Notes: a model not told the origin generated them from the sequence alone. Positions 17,398-25,007 are shown, counted from the first letter of the stretch. The stretch is 32,235 bases of DNA from Chloroflexota bacterium (GCA_013152695.1 JAADFV010000405.1:1-32235); one strand, 5' to 3'. Made by a program: numbers and translations.

Positions 17398-17446
17398 GGG
17401 CGAGATAAATAGCCCTGTAGATCGGTCAACCCGAAAAACAGGAAGT
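17398..17446 (-). repeat. Conserved intercistronic element, copy between cassettes 2 and 3
   Basis: Counterpart of 13198-13247. On the minus strand it reads GGGTTGACC, then GATCTACAGGGCTATTTATCTCGCCC, keeping the GGTTGACC core and the GGGC...GCCC pair while the loop between them varies. Conservation in a non-coding gap while the flanking 40 nt have drifted suggests either recent duplication or function. Confidence 0.5.
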
Positions 17447-17457
17447 TGTCAGTATAA

Positions 17458-19941
17458 TTACTGAGGTAGCGAGACTTCCAGGTTTATCGGATCGTTGATT
17501 CCTGGTTGTGCAGATCCAGGCATATTAGGAGGTCGTAAGGGTAAAGTAACGGTAACACAGGTACCCTCACCTTCAACACTATCGATTGTGATCTGGCCAT
17601 GGTGTACATCCACAGCTTCTTTGACCAGTGCCAGACCCAGGCCTGTTCCACGCACACCGGCATCATGCGCCCGCCGGGAACGATAAAACTTTGTAAACAG
17701 ATGGGGAATGTCCTCGGCAGGAATACCCAGCCCTTGATCGCTAATCTCCAGAATCAAGTTTTCTTCCGATCTTCGCGCTACCACCCGCACTTCGCCACCA
17801 TCCACACTAAACTTGATTGCGTTACTGATCAAGTTCTTGAGGATACTTGTAAACATATCGCGGTGTGCATAAATTGGCGGTAGCTCCTCATCCACCTCCA
17901 CCTTCACCGTCACACCAACCTGACGCGCCTGCACAGCCAGAGCGGCCACAATCTCATCGATAATAGCCCCTACTGACAATTCTTCCATATTCGGCCTCGC
18001 CTTGCCCGCCTCCAATTGCGACAGGTCCAACAACGTGTTGATCACGCCGTTCATCCGGTCTGCTTCTCTATTGATGATAACGAGACACTGTTCCCGCATG
18101 CCCTCATCGATGGCATCTTTCTCGTTGAGCAAAAGATCAGCATATCCTTTAATGCTGGCTAAAGGCGTTCTCAACTCATGCGAGACATTGGCCACGATAT
18201 TGGCCTGGAGGCGCCCCACCTCTTTGAGCTTGGTGATGTCGGTAAAATTGAAGAGATAGCGATCGAAAATCGGCGTCACGGCAAGAAGAATGTCTCGCCG
18301 CCCATTCCGCCCCAAGAGTGTAGTTTCTGTAGGAGGGAGGGCCTGCCCTTCTTCGATCGCGTGGCGCAAAGCGCTATTCTCGTCCCAAATATTACCAAAC
18401 ATCTGCAGGATATTGTCACCAATGAGTTCCTCGCGACTATAACCGGTAATTTTCTCTGCCGCTGGATTCATCGTCACAACCCGCAAATTGCTATCGACAA
18501 CAACAATGCCAGTAAACGCTTCTGCCAGGATAACCTCGGTACGTTTCTTTTCCTCGATGGCCATCTGGTAGAGCCAGGCATTCTGCACGGCAATAGCAGC
18601 CTGGTTGGCTAGCGTCGACAAAGTGAGTTGCTCATCGGTGGAATAAGTTGTTTCAGAGAGTTTTTGCCCCACTACTAACACCCCTAAGAGCTTATCCTGA
18701 GCAATTAAGGGTATAAAAAGCTGAGCATCCAGGAGCTCAAAGTCGCGTCGTTCTTGAGCCCACAGCGCTTTGAATTGAGGCGCCATTTCTACTCTCGTTA
18801 TGGATAGAATACTCCGGTCGCGCGCGAGTTGCTCGACAATGGGATGATCGTATCGCCACACAATCTTGATGCCCGGAGGAAGCCCCCGCTGGGCAACCAA
18901 TTGATATTGACCGGTCGCCTGATCGCGCAAAAACAACGCTGCTTTAGCAATATGGATCGTATTCGTGATCTCATCTAAGATCATATCGGCCAGGCGATCC
19001 AATTGCAATATCGAGGTGGCCGTACGACTTATCCGTTGCAACATGAGGTTGGCATCGTATTTCTCACGAAAGAACAGTTTGTCAATCCACAGTTGGAGTT
19101 GACCCTGCAACGGCTGCATGATCAAGGCAACAAGGGCGGCAACCGCAACAGAAAGCAGCAGGGTAGGAAACCCAGAAGCAATATTGAAAAGTGTAACGGA
19201 CAGAAAAATAATGAGAAAATAACCAACACCGATGATGACAGTAGGAACAGTGTACAGCAATCCCTTGCGGATGACAATCTTAATATCAAGCAGTTGGTAG
19301 CGAAAAATAGTGTAAGATAAGATGACGGCATTTATGGCATTGGCAGTGATGTCAAGGGGGTAGGAGCCTAAGCGTTCGTCAAGATTGGTTAGACTCCCCA
19401 AAATAAGCACACTCAGACCTATAAAAACCCAGGTAAAACGGTTGCGCTCAACGTAATCCTTTGTTTTCCTCATTCCCAACGCCAGATTTAGCACCGCCAG
19501 CCCAAGATAAAGCGTAAAATAAACGGCAATATAAGGAATTGCAGGGCCAAAAGAAAACTCAATTAGCCCCTGCTCCGATACATGAACATCTCCCGCTACG
19601 TACCCTTTTGCCGAGGCAACCAGAAAGATAAGACAGGCGGCGACGCCTATCTGCGTAAAACGATGGTAGCCATGGTCTCCGCGGAAGGCCTGAACAAAAC
19701 CGAAAAAAGCAATCGGCATCGATACGATGCCCATCACCATGATCCTATTCCAAAGTGGAGCCCGGGAGCGATCGAGATACATCATCAATGCTCCCAGGCT
19801 CCAAACAACCATACTCAGCAGGTAAAAGATAAACCTCTGATTCAGTCTCTTCTCGATTCCATGTCTCCATGTAATAACCAGAAGGAAGCTATAGAGAATC
19901 AGGGCAGCAATAGGTGCTGAACTAAGAAGAAGGATATGCAT
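17458..19941 (-). CDS. Membrane sensor histidine kinase (7TM-like/GAF/PAS/HisKA/HATPase), cassette 3
   Basis: An 827-residue paralogue. The membrane sensor is followed by GAF, PAS, a HisKA box VSHELRTPL (His588 with this start) and an ATPase domain with NLISNAIKF, DQGLGIP, LFTKFYRS and GTGLGLAL. Two ATGs are in frame. I chose 19939-19941, giving MHILLLSS, because it aligns with the MDILLLSL start of kinase 2 and places AGGTGG (19948-19953) 6 nt ahead; the ATG at 19945-19947 would overlap that site. The sensor loops again differ from the other copies (RSRAPLWNRI, GDVHVSEQGLIEF). The tail INLEVSLPQ is related to that of kinase 2. It follows GH3-like gene 3 by 16 nt. The signal sensed and the partner regulator are unknown. 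Confidence 0.93.
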   Translation of the reverse strand: MHILLLSSAPIAALILYSFLLVITWRHGIEKRLNQRFIFYLLSMVVWSLGALMMYLDRSRAPLWNRIMVMGIVSMPIAFFGFVQAFRGDHGYHRFTQIGVAACLIFLVASAKGYVAGDVHVSEQGLIEFSFGPAIPYIAVYFTLYLGLAVLNLALGMRKTKDYVERNRFTWVFIGLSVLILGSLTNLDERLGSYPLDITANAINAVILSYTIFRYQLLDIKIVIRKGLLYTVPTVIIGVGYFLIIFLSVTLFNIASGFPTLLLSVAVAALVALIMQPLQGQLQLWIDKLFFREKYDANLMLQRISRTATSILQLDRLADMILDEITNTIHIAKAALFLRDQATGQYQLVAQRGLPPGIKIVWRYDHPIVEQLARDRSILSITRVEMAPQFKALWAQERRDFELLDAQLFIPLIAQDKLLGVLVVGQKLSETTYSTDEQLTLSTLANQAAIAVQNAWLYQMAIEEKKRTEVILAEAFTGIVVVDSNLRVVTMNPAAEKITGYSREELIGDNILQMFGNIWDENSALRHAIEEGQALPPTETTLLGRNGRRDILLAVTPIFDRYLFNFTDITKLKEVGRLQANIVANVSHELRTPLASIKGYADLLLNEKDAIDEGMREQCLVIINREADRMNGVINTLLDLSQLEAGKARPNMEELSVGAIIDEIVAALAVQARQVGVTVKVEVDEELPPIYAHRDMFTSILKNLISNAIKFSVDGGEVRVVARRSEENLILEISDQGLGIPAEDIPHLFTKFYRSRRAHDAGVRGTGLGLALVKEAVDVHHGQITIDSVEGEGTCVTVTLPLRPPNMPGSAQPGINDPINLEVSLPQ

Positions 19942-19957
19942 CCTCATCCACCTGCAA

Positions 19958-21559
19958 TCAATCGACTCTGTTGCTAAGTCGTAGGAGATCGTTGATTATT
20001 TTATCTGATGCATTCATGTGAGGTGGCTTGAGATGAGCAAGATCGGCCCCTTCAGCCTGACGTTCAAGATAAAATGCAGTAAATGAGCCTTTCGACAATA
20101 TCGTTACCTTGAGTGGCACAATCTCTAACATGTCTTCCAGATCTGCATAGAACGGATTGATTTGTTTGAGGGTTTCGTGCACACGTTCTTTGACCTCATC
20201 CTCATCCAGCTCTTCTCTTAGCTCGATATACAAATGAAGCATCGCATCATTATCGATGATTTCTTTGCGTACTGTCCATTCTTCGTAAGACATGCCTGTT
20301 TCGTGAATAGCACGCCAAATCATAGATTCATCGATCAAACCGGTGAAACCAGCCAGATCGATCAATCCATCCGACCGCCCCGCGCAATACATCGCCGGTA
20401 ATTTAATATTCCCTGCCTTGTTCTCCAAAGAGACAAACTGAATCAAATCTCTCATGCGATATCTCAGGAAAGGTCCGCCGTGAAGACTCGTGATCACCAG
20501 TTCATAACGTTGATTTAGGTCTACTTCGTCTAATAAGACAGTTTTCGGTTCGTAGGATGGATCCTTACGATCCTTTCTCCATTCATCCTCTGGAATAAAT
20601 TCAACAAAAACCACGTCGGGGAAGAAATAAATACCGTCACGATTCCATGACTCGGTAGCGGCAACCACACCCACTTCTGTAGCGCCATAGAGTTCATGAG
20701 GTCTTATGCCCCAGTATTCAGTAATGATATCTTTATAAACAGAAGTATCTGTTCCCCCGCAGGTAATGCCCTTCACCGTCCAAATATCTTTGGGAAGCAT
20801 CGCTCTGCCTGCCATACGGCTACGAATCAATCCTCGAGACAAACGGACGACAGATTTTGGGTGGAGGGCAAAGCGAGAGATTTTGGCCCCACCAGCACCT
20901 GCAGCAAACCGTTCACCAATTTTGACTAAAACAGAGGTAATCGATCCCATGGCATCAATACCGGTAATCATTGCCCTCTGGAAACTCAACTCCATCCGTT
21001 CTTGGAATGTCAAGTCTGCCGTCTCTTCCAACGAGGGAAGAAAATGAAAGGGAAACTCTTCGGCCAAACTTAACATACCGAGACCGCTCGCATAAGGTGG
21101 AGGCGGTGTATTATACAAAAAAACATCATTTTCTCTCAGACGAACATCGCCCCGGTGGCGTGCCATAGAGAGGATCAAAGTCGACATGATCCGTTCGCCT
21201 GTTTTTTTGAACATCTCCTTGCTGTAAGGAACCATTTTGAAGCCGCCTGATCGCCCCGATGTATGGGCCCACATATATGGTTTTCGCGGCAGTTTGTGTA
21301 GTTGATCCTCCTGCATATAAGAAGCGTAGTCTGCATATTCGGTTAAGGGAACCAACTCTCGGTATTCATCCAGGCTGGTCGGTGTTTTTCCATGCATTAA
21401 CTCCTTGCCTAATTCAGATTTACCTACTTCCTGTAGTTGTTCCAGGAGCAGACGTTCTTGAATACGCATGAATTCAGGTAGTTCAAGATCGAGAAAACCG
21501 CAATATTGTTGCCAAATTTCCTCAGTGCGATCTTGTTTCAGCAGTTGAACAATTTCCAT
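19958..21559 (-). CDS. GH3-like acyl-adenylate-forming enzyme, cassette 3 (start corrected)
   Basis: A 533-residue paralogue with VPLTEYADYASYM, HTSGRSGGFK (99-108), YGATE, LRYRMRDLI, GRSDGLIDLAGF and LKPPHMN. The open frame extends 40 codons further upstream, but the ATG at 21557-21559 is the likely start: it aligns with the starts of copies 1 and 2 (E-I-V-Q-L-L-K-Q against E-I-L-E-M-L-R-Q) and has the strong ribosome binding site GAGGAGGT 7 nt upstream, whereas the 40-residue extension has no counterpart. It is the first GH3-like gene of the array, 103 nt downstream of the methyltransferase gene. The YGATE form is the closest of the three to the general adenylating-enzyme consensus. As in its paralogues, the ATP loop has Arg at the usual Thr position. 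The substrate is unknown. Confidence 0.87.
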   Translation of the reverse strand: MEIVQLLKQDRTEEIWQQYCGFLDLELPEFMRIQERLLLEQLQEVGKSELGKELMHGKTPTSLDEYRELVPLTEYADYASYMQEDQLHKLPRKPYMWAHTSGRSGGFKMVPYSKEMFKKTGERIMSTLILSMARHRGDVRLRENDVFLYNTPPPPYASGLGMLSLAEEFPFHFLPSLEETADLTFQERMELSFQRAMITGIDAMGSITSVLVKIGERFAAGAGGAKISRFALHPKSVVRLSRGLIRSRMAGRAMLPKDIWTVKGITCGGTDTSVYKDIITEYWGIRPHELYGATEVGVVAATESWNRDGIYFFPDVVFVEFIPEDEWRKDRKDPSYEPKTVLLDEVDLNQRYELVITSLHGGPFLRYRMRDLIQFVSLENKAGNIKLPAMYCAGRSDGLIDLAGFTGLIDESMIWRAIHETGMSYEEWTVRKEIIDNDAMLHLYIELREELDEDEVKERVHETLKQINPFYADLEDMLEIVPLKVTILSKGSFTAFYLERQAEGADLAHLKPPHMNASDKIINDLLRLSNRVD

Positions 21560-21566
21560 GATCAGT

Positions 21567-21574
21567 ACCTCCTC
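21567..21574 (-). promoter_or_regulatory. Strong Shine-Dalgarno fixing the start of GH3-like gene 3
   Basis: Minus-strand GAGGAGGT ends 7 nt before the ATG at 21557-21559. It lies inside the longer open frame, which argues against the upstream start, and it is one of the best ribosome binding sites in the window. Confidence 0.8.
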
Positions 21575-21662
21575 TGTATCAAGGGTGAGTGGAGCGGAAT
21601 CGACAGTGTAGTTTATCGGTGCGGATGCACGATTGATACGATACCTGAAACATAGTATGTTA

Positions 21663-22442
21663 TTAAGAACCGTCTGCAACGGCCTTCAATATCAGCCCTC
21701 CCGGATAAATGCGTCGCAGCGCCGCAATTTCTCTCACATCGCTGGTGCGAAATCCCAACGATTGAACCAGTTGCTTCCACTCATCGGTGGTCAAAACATT
21801 CTTGAACGCCTCCAGCTCTGCTTCAGCCCTTGTATCACTCATATTCAGACCCTGTGCCTGGATTCCTTTCCCCTTGTTTCTGGCTGCAGACCAGCGTAGT
21901 TTCCAACCATAAAAAGTGATAAGCCCCTTCAGTAAAACCAGCCCCAAAGGTGATCGCCAGAAAGAGGTGGCCCTCACATCTGCCATGATAAATGTCCCCC
22001 CCGGCTTTAGCACTCGCTTCACCTCACTCATGAGCCGCTTTACATCCATATGGTGCGTACCAAGACCGCAGACAATCACATCAAAAACATGATCTCGCAC
22101 AGGCATTTCCATACCGGAGCCACAGATCAATAAAGGCGACCTGGCCAGATTCTTCTCTCTTATCTTTTTCTGAGCTTTGGCAAGCATCGAGGGTGTAATA
22201 TCCAATCCAACAATTTTGATTTTTGAATCGAACTTATCTACCAGTTTCATAGGAATAACTGCTGTTCCCGTTGCGATATCTAAAACCACATCACCCTCAC
22301 GAATATCGATCATTTTCAATAGCCGGTCCATAAACTCATAATAACCTACTCCCCAAAATAACCGTAACTCATAATCCACTGATTCTTCGTACGTCGATGA
22401 CAGCTCGGTAAACGCATCGATTACAACATTGGTTTCATCCAT
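21663..22442 (-). CDS. Class I SAM-dependent methyltransferase (UbiE/MenG-like)
   Basis: A 259-residue methyltransferase at the head of the GH3/kinase array. The SAM-binding motif I is VVLDIATGTAVIP (about 53-65), followed by the acidic motif II strand IVGLDITPSML, a motif III-like region VFDVIVCGLGTHHM, and VLKPGGTFIMADV, the usual post-motif of UbiE-type enzymes. The N-terminal SSTYEESVDYELRLFWGVGYYEF segment also recalls that group. Length is normal. Two ATGs are adjacent; I chose 22440-22442 because GGGAG then lies 6 nt upstream. The acceptor is unknown: a quinone, an acyl acid or the GH3 product are all possible. Same strand and a 103-nt gap to the first GH3-like gene make co-transcription likely. 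A promoter candidate lies at 22542-22570. Confidence 0.88.
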   Translation of the reverse strand: MDETNVVIDAFTELSSTYEESVDYELRLFWGVGYYEFMDRLLKMIDIREGDVVLDIATGTAVIPMKLVDKFDSKIKIVGLDITPSMLAKAQKKIREKNLARSPLLICGSGMEMPVRDHVFDVIVCGLGTHHMDVKRLMSEVKRVLKPGGTFIMADVRATSFWRSPLGLVLLKGLITFYGWKLRWSAARNKGKGIQAQGLNMSDTRAEAELEAFKNVLTTDEWKQLVQSLGFRTSDVREIAALRRIYPGGLILKAVADGS

Positions 22443-22516
22443 CATGTTCTCCCGACAGTTTTGTCAAGTAGCGTAAGGGTGAGAAGTATAAAAATGTGGA
22501 GTAAAGTGGCTGAAAA

Positions 22517-22538
22517 AGCAACGTCGAAAAACGTCGCT
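22517..22538 (-). terminator. Terminator-like hairpin in the methyltransferase leader
   Basis: On the minus strand AGCGACG pairs with CGTTGCT (one G-T pair) around an 8-nt loop and runs into TTTTT. It sits at the predicted start of transcripts from the 22542-22570 promoter, but inside transcripts from the upstream TATAAT at 22619-22624, which it could attenuate. Confidence 0.35.
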
Positions 22539-22541
22539 GCA

Positions 22542-22570
22542 AGTATATCACATTTACTTTACATTGCTAA
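22542..22570 (-). promoter_or_regulatory. Promoter candidate for the methyltransferase/GH3/kinase array
   Basis: Minus strand: TTAGCA (22565-22570), 17-nt spacer, TATACT (22542-22547), with a TGA immediately before the -10 that gives an extended TGnTATACT element. It predicts a start near 22535 and a leader of about 90 nt. Confidence 0.5.
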
Positions 22571-22707
22571 GTACTACTTCAGGGGTTTTAGCCCGTGATT
22601 CTTCACAATTTCTGAACCATTATAACCAGTCCAAGACGTAAAATTGAAGCAAACTGCCTATTTTAGAGCCACCCACACCTCCTTTCCGCCCCTTTTTGCG
22701 AAGAGTC

Positions 22708-22716
22708 TGTTATAAT
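22708..22716 (+). promoter_or_regulatory. Extended -10 promoter for the response regulator gene
   Basis: TGTTATAAT is a perfect TGnTATAAT extended -10. There is no good -35 at normal spacing, as is usual for this promoter class. It predicts a leader of about 90 nt before the ATG at 22814. Confidence 0.5.
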
Positions 22717-22813
22717 AACTGCATCCGGCAACAATATGGTAAATCAAGCAGGATAACCGCCATCAAGGCGATTTCCCTGCACTTTATCTCATAACCCCTG
22801 CCTTGCCATTCCC

Positions 22814-23500
22814 ATGCCTCAAACTATTCTTATCGTTGATGACGCGCCCCATATCCGCACCCTCGTTAGTAGTTACCTTGAACAAGAGGGTTTTCACACA
22901 CAAACCGCGGCCAATGGCAAGCAAGCCTTGGCCCAGGCAGAAGCCGCGCCCCCGGATCTCATCCTCCTCGACATTATGATGCCAGAAATGGGCGGCTATG
23001 AATTCATGCAGGCCTACACATCCCGGCATGATACCCCTATCATCTTGCTTACAGCCCGTGTCGAAGAAACTGATAAAGTAATGGGGTTGGAATTGGGCGC
23101 CGATGACTACATAACCAAGCCCTTTAGCATGCGCGAGCTTAGCGCACGCGTCAAAGCTGTCTTGCGGCGCTTTGACAAGGCCCAGGGTAAATCCCATTTA
23201 CTCCAACACGAAGACCTGATCCTGGATCGCAAGGCGCGCTCTGTCATGCGCGCGGGAAAACGTGTCGACCTGACCCCCACCGAATTCGGTTTACTCGAGG
23301 CATTGATGCTCCAACCAGGCCGTGCTCTCACCCGCCTGGAGCTCCTTAATCACATTCAAGGCAATAGCTACGAAGGTTACGAACGTACCATCGACGTTCA
23401 TATCCGTAACTTGCGCACAAAAATCGAGCCGGACCCCCACCAACCACGTTACATCGAGACCGTTTACGGTGTCGGCTATCGTTTTTCACCTGACAACTGA
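22814..23500 (+). CDS. OmpR/PhoB-family response regulator
   Basis: A 228-residue two-component transcription factor. The receiver domain (1-120) has the acidic pair Asp9-Asp10, phospho-acceptor Asp53 in LLDIMMP, Thr80 and Lys102 (KPF). The C-terminal winged-helix domain (about 130-225) shows LTPTEFGLLEAL, the RTIDVHIRNLRTKIE recognition region and the closing YIETVYGVGYRF, typical of OmpR/PhoB regulators. It is followed 8 nt later by a histidine kinase gene, its probable partner. It diverges from the GH3/kinase array and is the only response regulator in the window, so it is also the nearest candidate output for the three array kinases, although OmpR-type regulators usually serve the adjacent kinase. 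ATG at 22814; no strong ribosome binding site. Confidence 0.95.
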   Translation: MPQTILIVDDAPHIRTLVSSYLEQEGFHTQTAANGKQALAQAEAAPPDLILLDIMMPEMGGYEFMQAYTSRHDTPIILLTARVEETDKVMGLELGADDYITKPFSMRELSARVKAVLRRFDKAQGKSHLLQHEDLILDRKARSVMRAGKRVDLTPTEFGLLEALMLQPGRALTRLELLNHIQGNSYEGYERTIDVHIRNLRTKIEPDPHQPRYIETVYGVGYRFSPDN

Positions 23501-23508
23501 ATTCGATC

Positions 23509-24888
23509 ATGCGTTCCCTTGCCTTCAAACTAACCCTCGCCTTTCTTCTCGTGGCGCTGATCGGTGCGATTCTTGTCGCCGGCTTTGTTGGTCTTAGAAC
23601 CCAAAAAGCGTTCAACCGCTTTGTTCTCAACCGCTTTCAGGCAGATCTGGTAGCCACGCTCACCGATTATTACGAGCGGAACGGGAGCTGGAAAAACATA
23701 AACGGCCTCATCACCCACAATATCGAACTGCGCCGGCGGATGCCCCGAGACCTGCCCACGCCCTTCATCCTCACCGATGCCCAGGGCCGCGTCATCATCG
23801 GCAATGCCATGTATCGTCCCGGTGAGCGTCTATCTGCCCGTGAACGAGGAAGAACCATACCGATCATAGTCAATGACAAAACGGTAGGTCGAGTGCTGTT
23901 TACAGAGGGGGCATGGATGGTGCGTTTGCCAGAATCGTTGGAATCACAGTTCCTCAAACAAGTGCGCCTGGCCACCATCTGGGGGGCGTTAGGAGCAACG
24001 ATCGTCGCCTTACTGTTAGGCGCCTTACTCGCTTACAACATCACCCGCCCTGTACGCGAATTGACGATGGCAACCCACATGATTACGAAGGGCGATCTGG
24101 GCTATCAGGTCGATATCCACACCCACGATGAATTGGAAGACCTGGCCAATGCCTTCAACCAGATGAGCCGAGAATTGGCGCGCGCCAGCAAGGTCCGCCG
24201 CCAGATGACCGCCGACATCGCTCATGATCTCCGCACCCCCCTCAGCGTCATTCTCGGCTATGCCGAAGCTTTGCACGACGGGAAACTTGCCGGTTCACCC
24301 GAAACTTACGCGATTTTGCATAGCGAAGCCTTGCACCTTCAACATCTTATCGAAGACTTACGCACCCTTTCTCTGGCAGACGCCGGTGAGCTCAGCCTGG
24401 ACTTTCAAGCCACCGAGCTCCGTCCCCTGCTCGAGCGCACGGCTGCTGCCTACGCAGCGAAGGCACAAGAGCAAGGAATTAGCATCCAGGTAAGCGTCTC
24501 CCCACACATCCCTCCCGTCCAGCTCGACCCCGAGCGCATGATGCAGGTATTGGGGAACTTAGTTAGCAATGCCCTGCGCTACACGCCGGCAGGGGGAATC
24601 ATCAATTTATCGGCGGAAGAGGACAACCAGCACATCATCCTGCGAGTGCAAGACACCGGGACAGGCATTGCCCCCGAATCATTACCCTACGTGTTTGAAC
24701 GCTTTTACCGGGAAGACCCCAGTCGTCGTGTGGGAGAAGGAGAATCAGGGTTGGGCTTAGCCATTGCCAAGTCGATTGTAGAACTCCATGGCGGAGAGAT
24801 CAACGTAACAAGCCAGTTAGGGCACGGTACGACATTCGAGATCAAAATCCCAAAAAACCAGGTGATACATACCCCTTCATCCGCATAA
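23509..24888 (+). CDS. HAMP-domain sensor histidine kinase (BaeS-like)
   Basis: A 459-residue membrane sensor kinase. TM1 spans about 8-30; an extracytoplasmic sensor region of about 125 residues (31-153) includes DAQGRVIIGN, a PAS/Cache-like motif; TM2 spans about 155-177; HAMP covers about 178-230 (TRPVRELTMATHMITKGDLG). The HisKA domain has phospho-acceptor His239 in IAHDLRTPLSVILGYAEAL, and the ATPase domain has NLVSNALRY, DTGTGIAPE, VFERFYRED and SGLGLAIAKSIV. It should phosphorylate the regulator encoded 8 nt upstream, forming a classical two-component pair. Its architecture differs from the three GAF/PAS kinases of the array, so it is not a fourth copy. The ligand is unknown; BaeS-like kinases often respond to envelope stress. 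The strong hairpin at 24944-24978 follows its stop by about 55 nt. Confidence 0.94.
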   Translation: MRSLAFKLTLAFLLVALIGAILVAGFVGLRTQKAFNRFVLNRFQADLVATLTDYYERNGSWKNINGLITHNIELRRRMPRDLPTPFILTDAQGRVIIGNAMYRPGERLSARERGRTIPIIVNDKTVGRVLFTEGAWMVRLPESLESQFLKQVRLATIWGALGATIVALLLGALLAYNITRPVRELTMATHMITKGDLGYQVDIHTHDELEDLANAFNQMSRELARASKVRRQMTADIAHDLRTPLSVILGYAEALHDGKLAGSPETYAILHSEALHLQHLIEDLRTLSLADAGELSLDFQATELRPLLERTAAAYAAKAQEQGISIQVSVSPHIPPVQLDPERMMQVLGNLVSNALRYTPAGGIINLSAEEDNQHIILRVQDTGTGIAPESLPYVFERFYREDPSRRVGEGESGLGLAIAKSIVELHGGEINVTSQLGHGTTFEIKIPKNQVIHTPSSA

Positions 24889-24943
24889 AACCACACGAAA
24901 GCAATTGTGCCATGGTCAATGACATCTGTATTGATGCCATAAA

Positions 24944-24978
24944 AGAGAACTCCCGACGGGCTTCCGTCGGGAGTCTCT
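24944..24978. terminator. Strong stem-loop after the two-component operon
   Basis: A 10-bp perfect stem CTCCCGACGG/CCGTCGGGAG with loop GCTT, extended by an A-T pair and, past one bulged A, by four more pairs. On the plus strand it is followed by CCACACACA, not by T residues. On the minus strand it is followed by TTTTATGG, the better intrinsic-terminator shape. It may end the kinase transcript or act as a structured 5' leader for the mini-ORF 30 nt downstream. Confidence 0.6.
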
Positions 24979-25007
24979 CCACACACACATTGAAAGGAGG
25001 TGCACCG

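Larger units (their letters stand above)
9086..21559 (-). repeat. Tandem triplication of a GH3-like enzyme / membrane histidine kinase cassette
   Basis: Three consecutive units of about 4.2 kb, each a GH3-like gene followed by a membrane histidine kinase gene: 21559-17458, 17359-13250 and 13161-9086. Within units the gene gaps are 15-20 nt; between units they are about 88-98 nt. Paralogues align end to end without large gaps. Units 2 and 3 are more like each other than like unit 1: GH3 residues, kinase C-terminal tails and the spacer block downstream of the kinase all agree. This suggests an older duplication giving unit 1 and a later one giving units 2 and 3. No transposase or direct flanking repeat marks the edges, so unequal recombination is the simplest explanation. 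Confidence 0.9.
22446..22813. other. Divergent regulatory region between the GH3/kinase array and the two-component pair
   Basis: 368 nt without a gene. It holds a minus-strand promoter for the methyltransferase/GH3 array (22542-22570), a second minus-strand TATAAT (22619-22624, weak -35), a terminator-like stem (22517-22538) and a plus-strand extended -10 for the regulator gene (22708-22716). The middle is AT-rich compared with the flanking genes. Confidence 0.6.

Noticed and set aside
17398..17446. TTGACC in the intercistronic element as a -35 box
   Set aside because: No acceptable -10 lies at 16-18 nt in either copy, so a standard promoter is not supported.
9086..21559. Mobile element as the cause of the triplication
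   Set aside because: No transposase, integrase, terminal inverted repeats or target duplications were seen at unit borders; tandem recombination explains the structure.
21560..21679. 40-residue N-terminal extension of GH3-like protein 3
   Set aside because: The paralogues start at the internal ATG, which has a strong GAGGAGGT; the extension has no counterpart and overlaps the methyltransferase 3' end.
22814..24888. Two-component kinase as a fourth array kinase
   Set aside because: It has two membrane spans and a HAMP domain, no GAF domain or multi-span sensor, and its kinase core is not especially close to the three copies.
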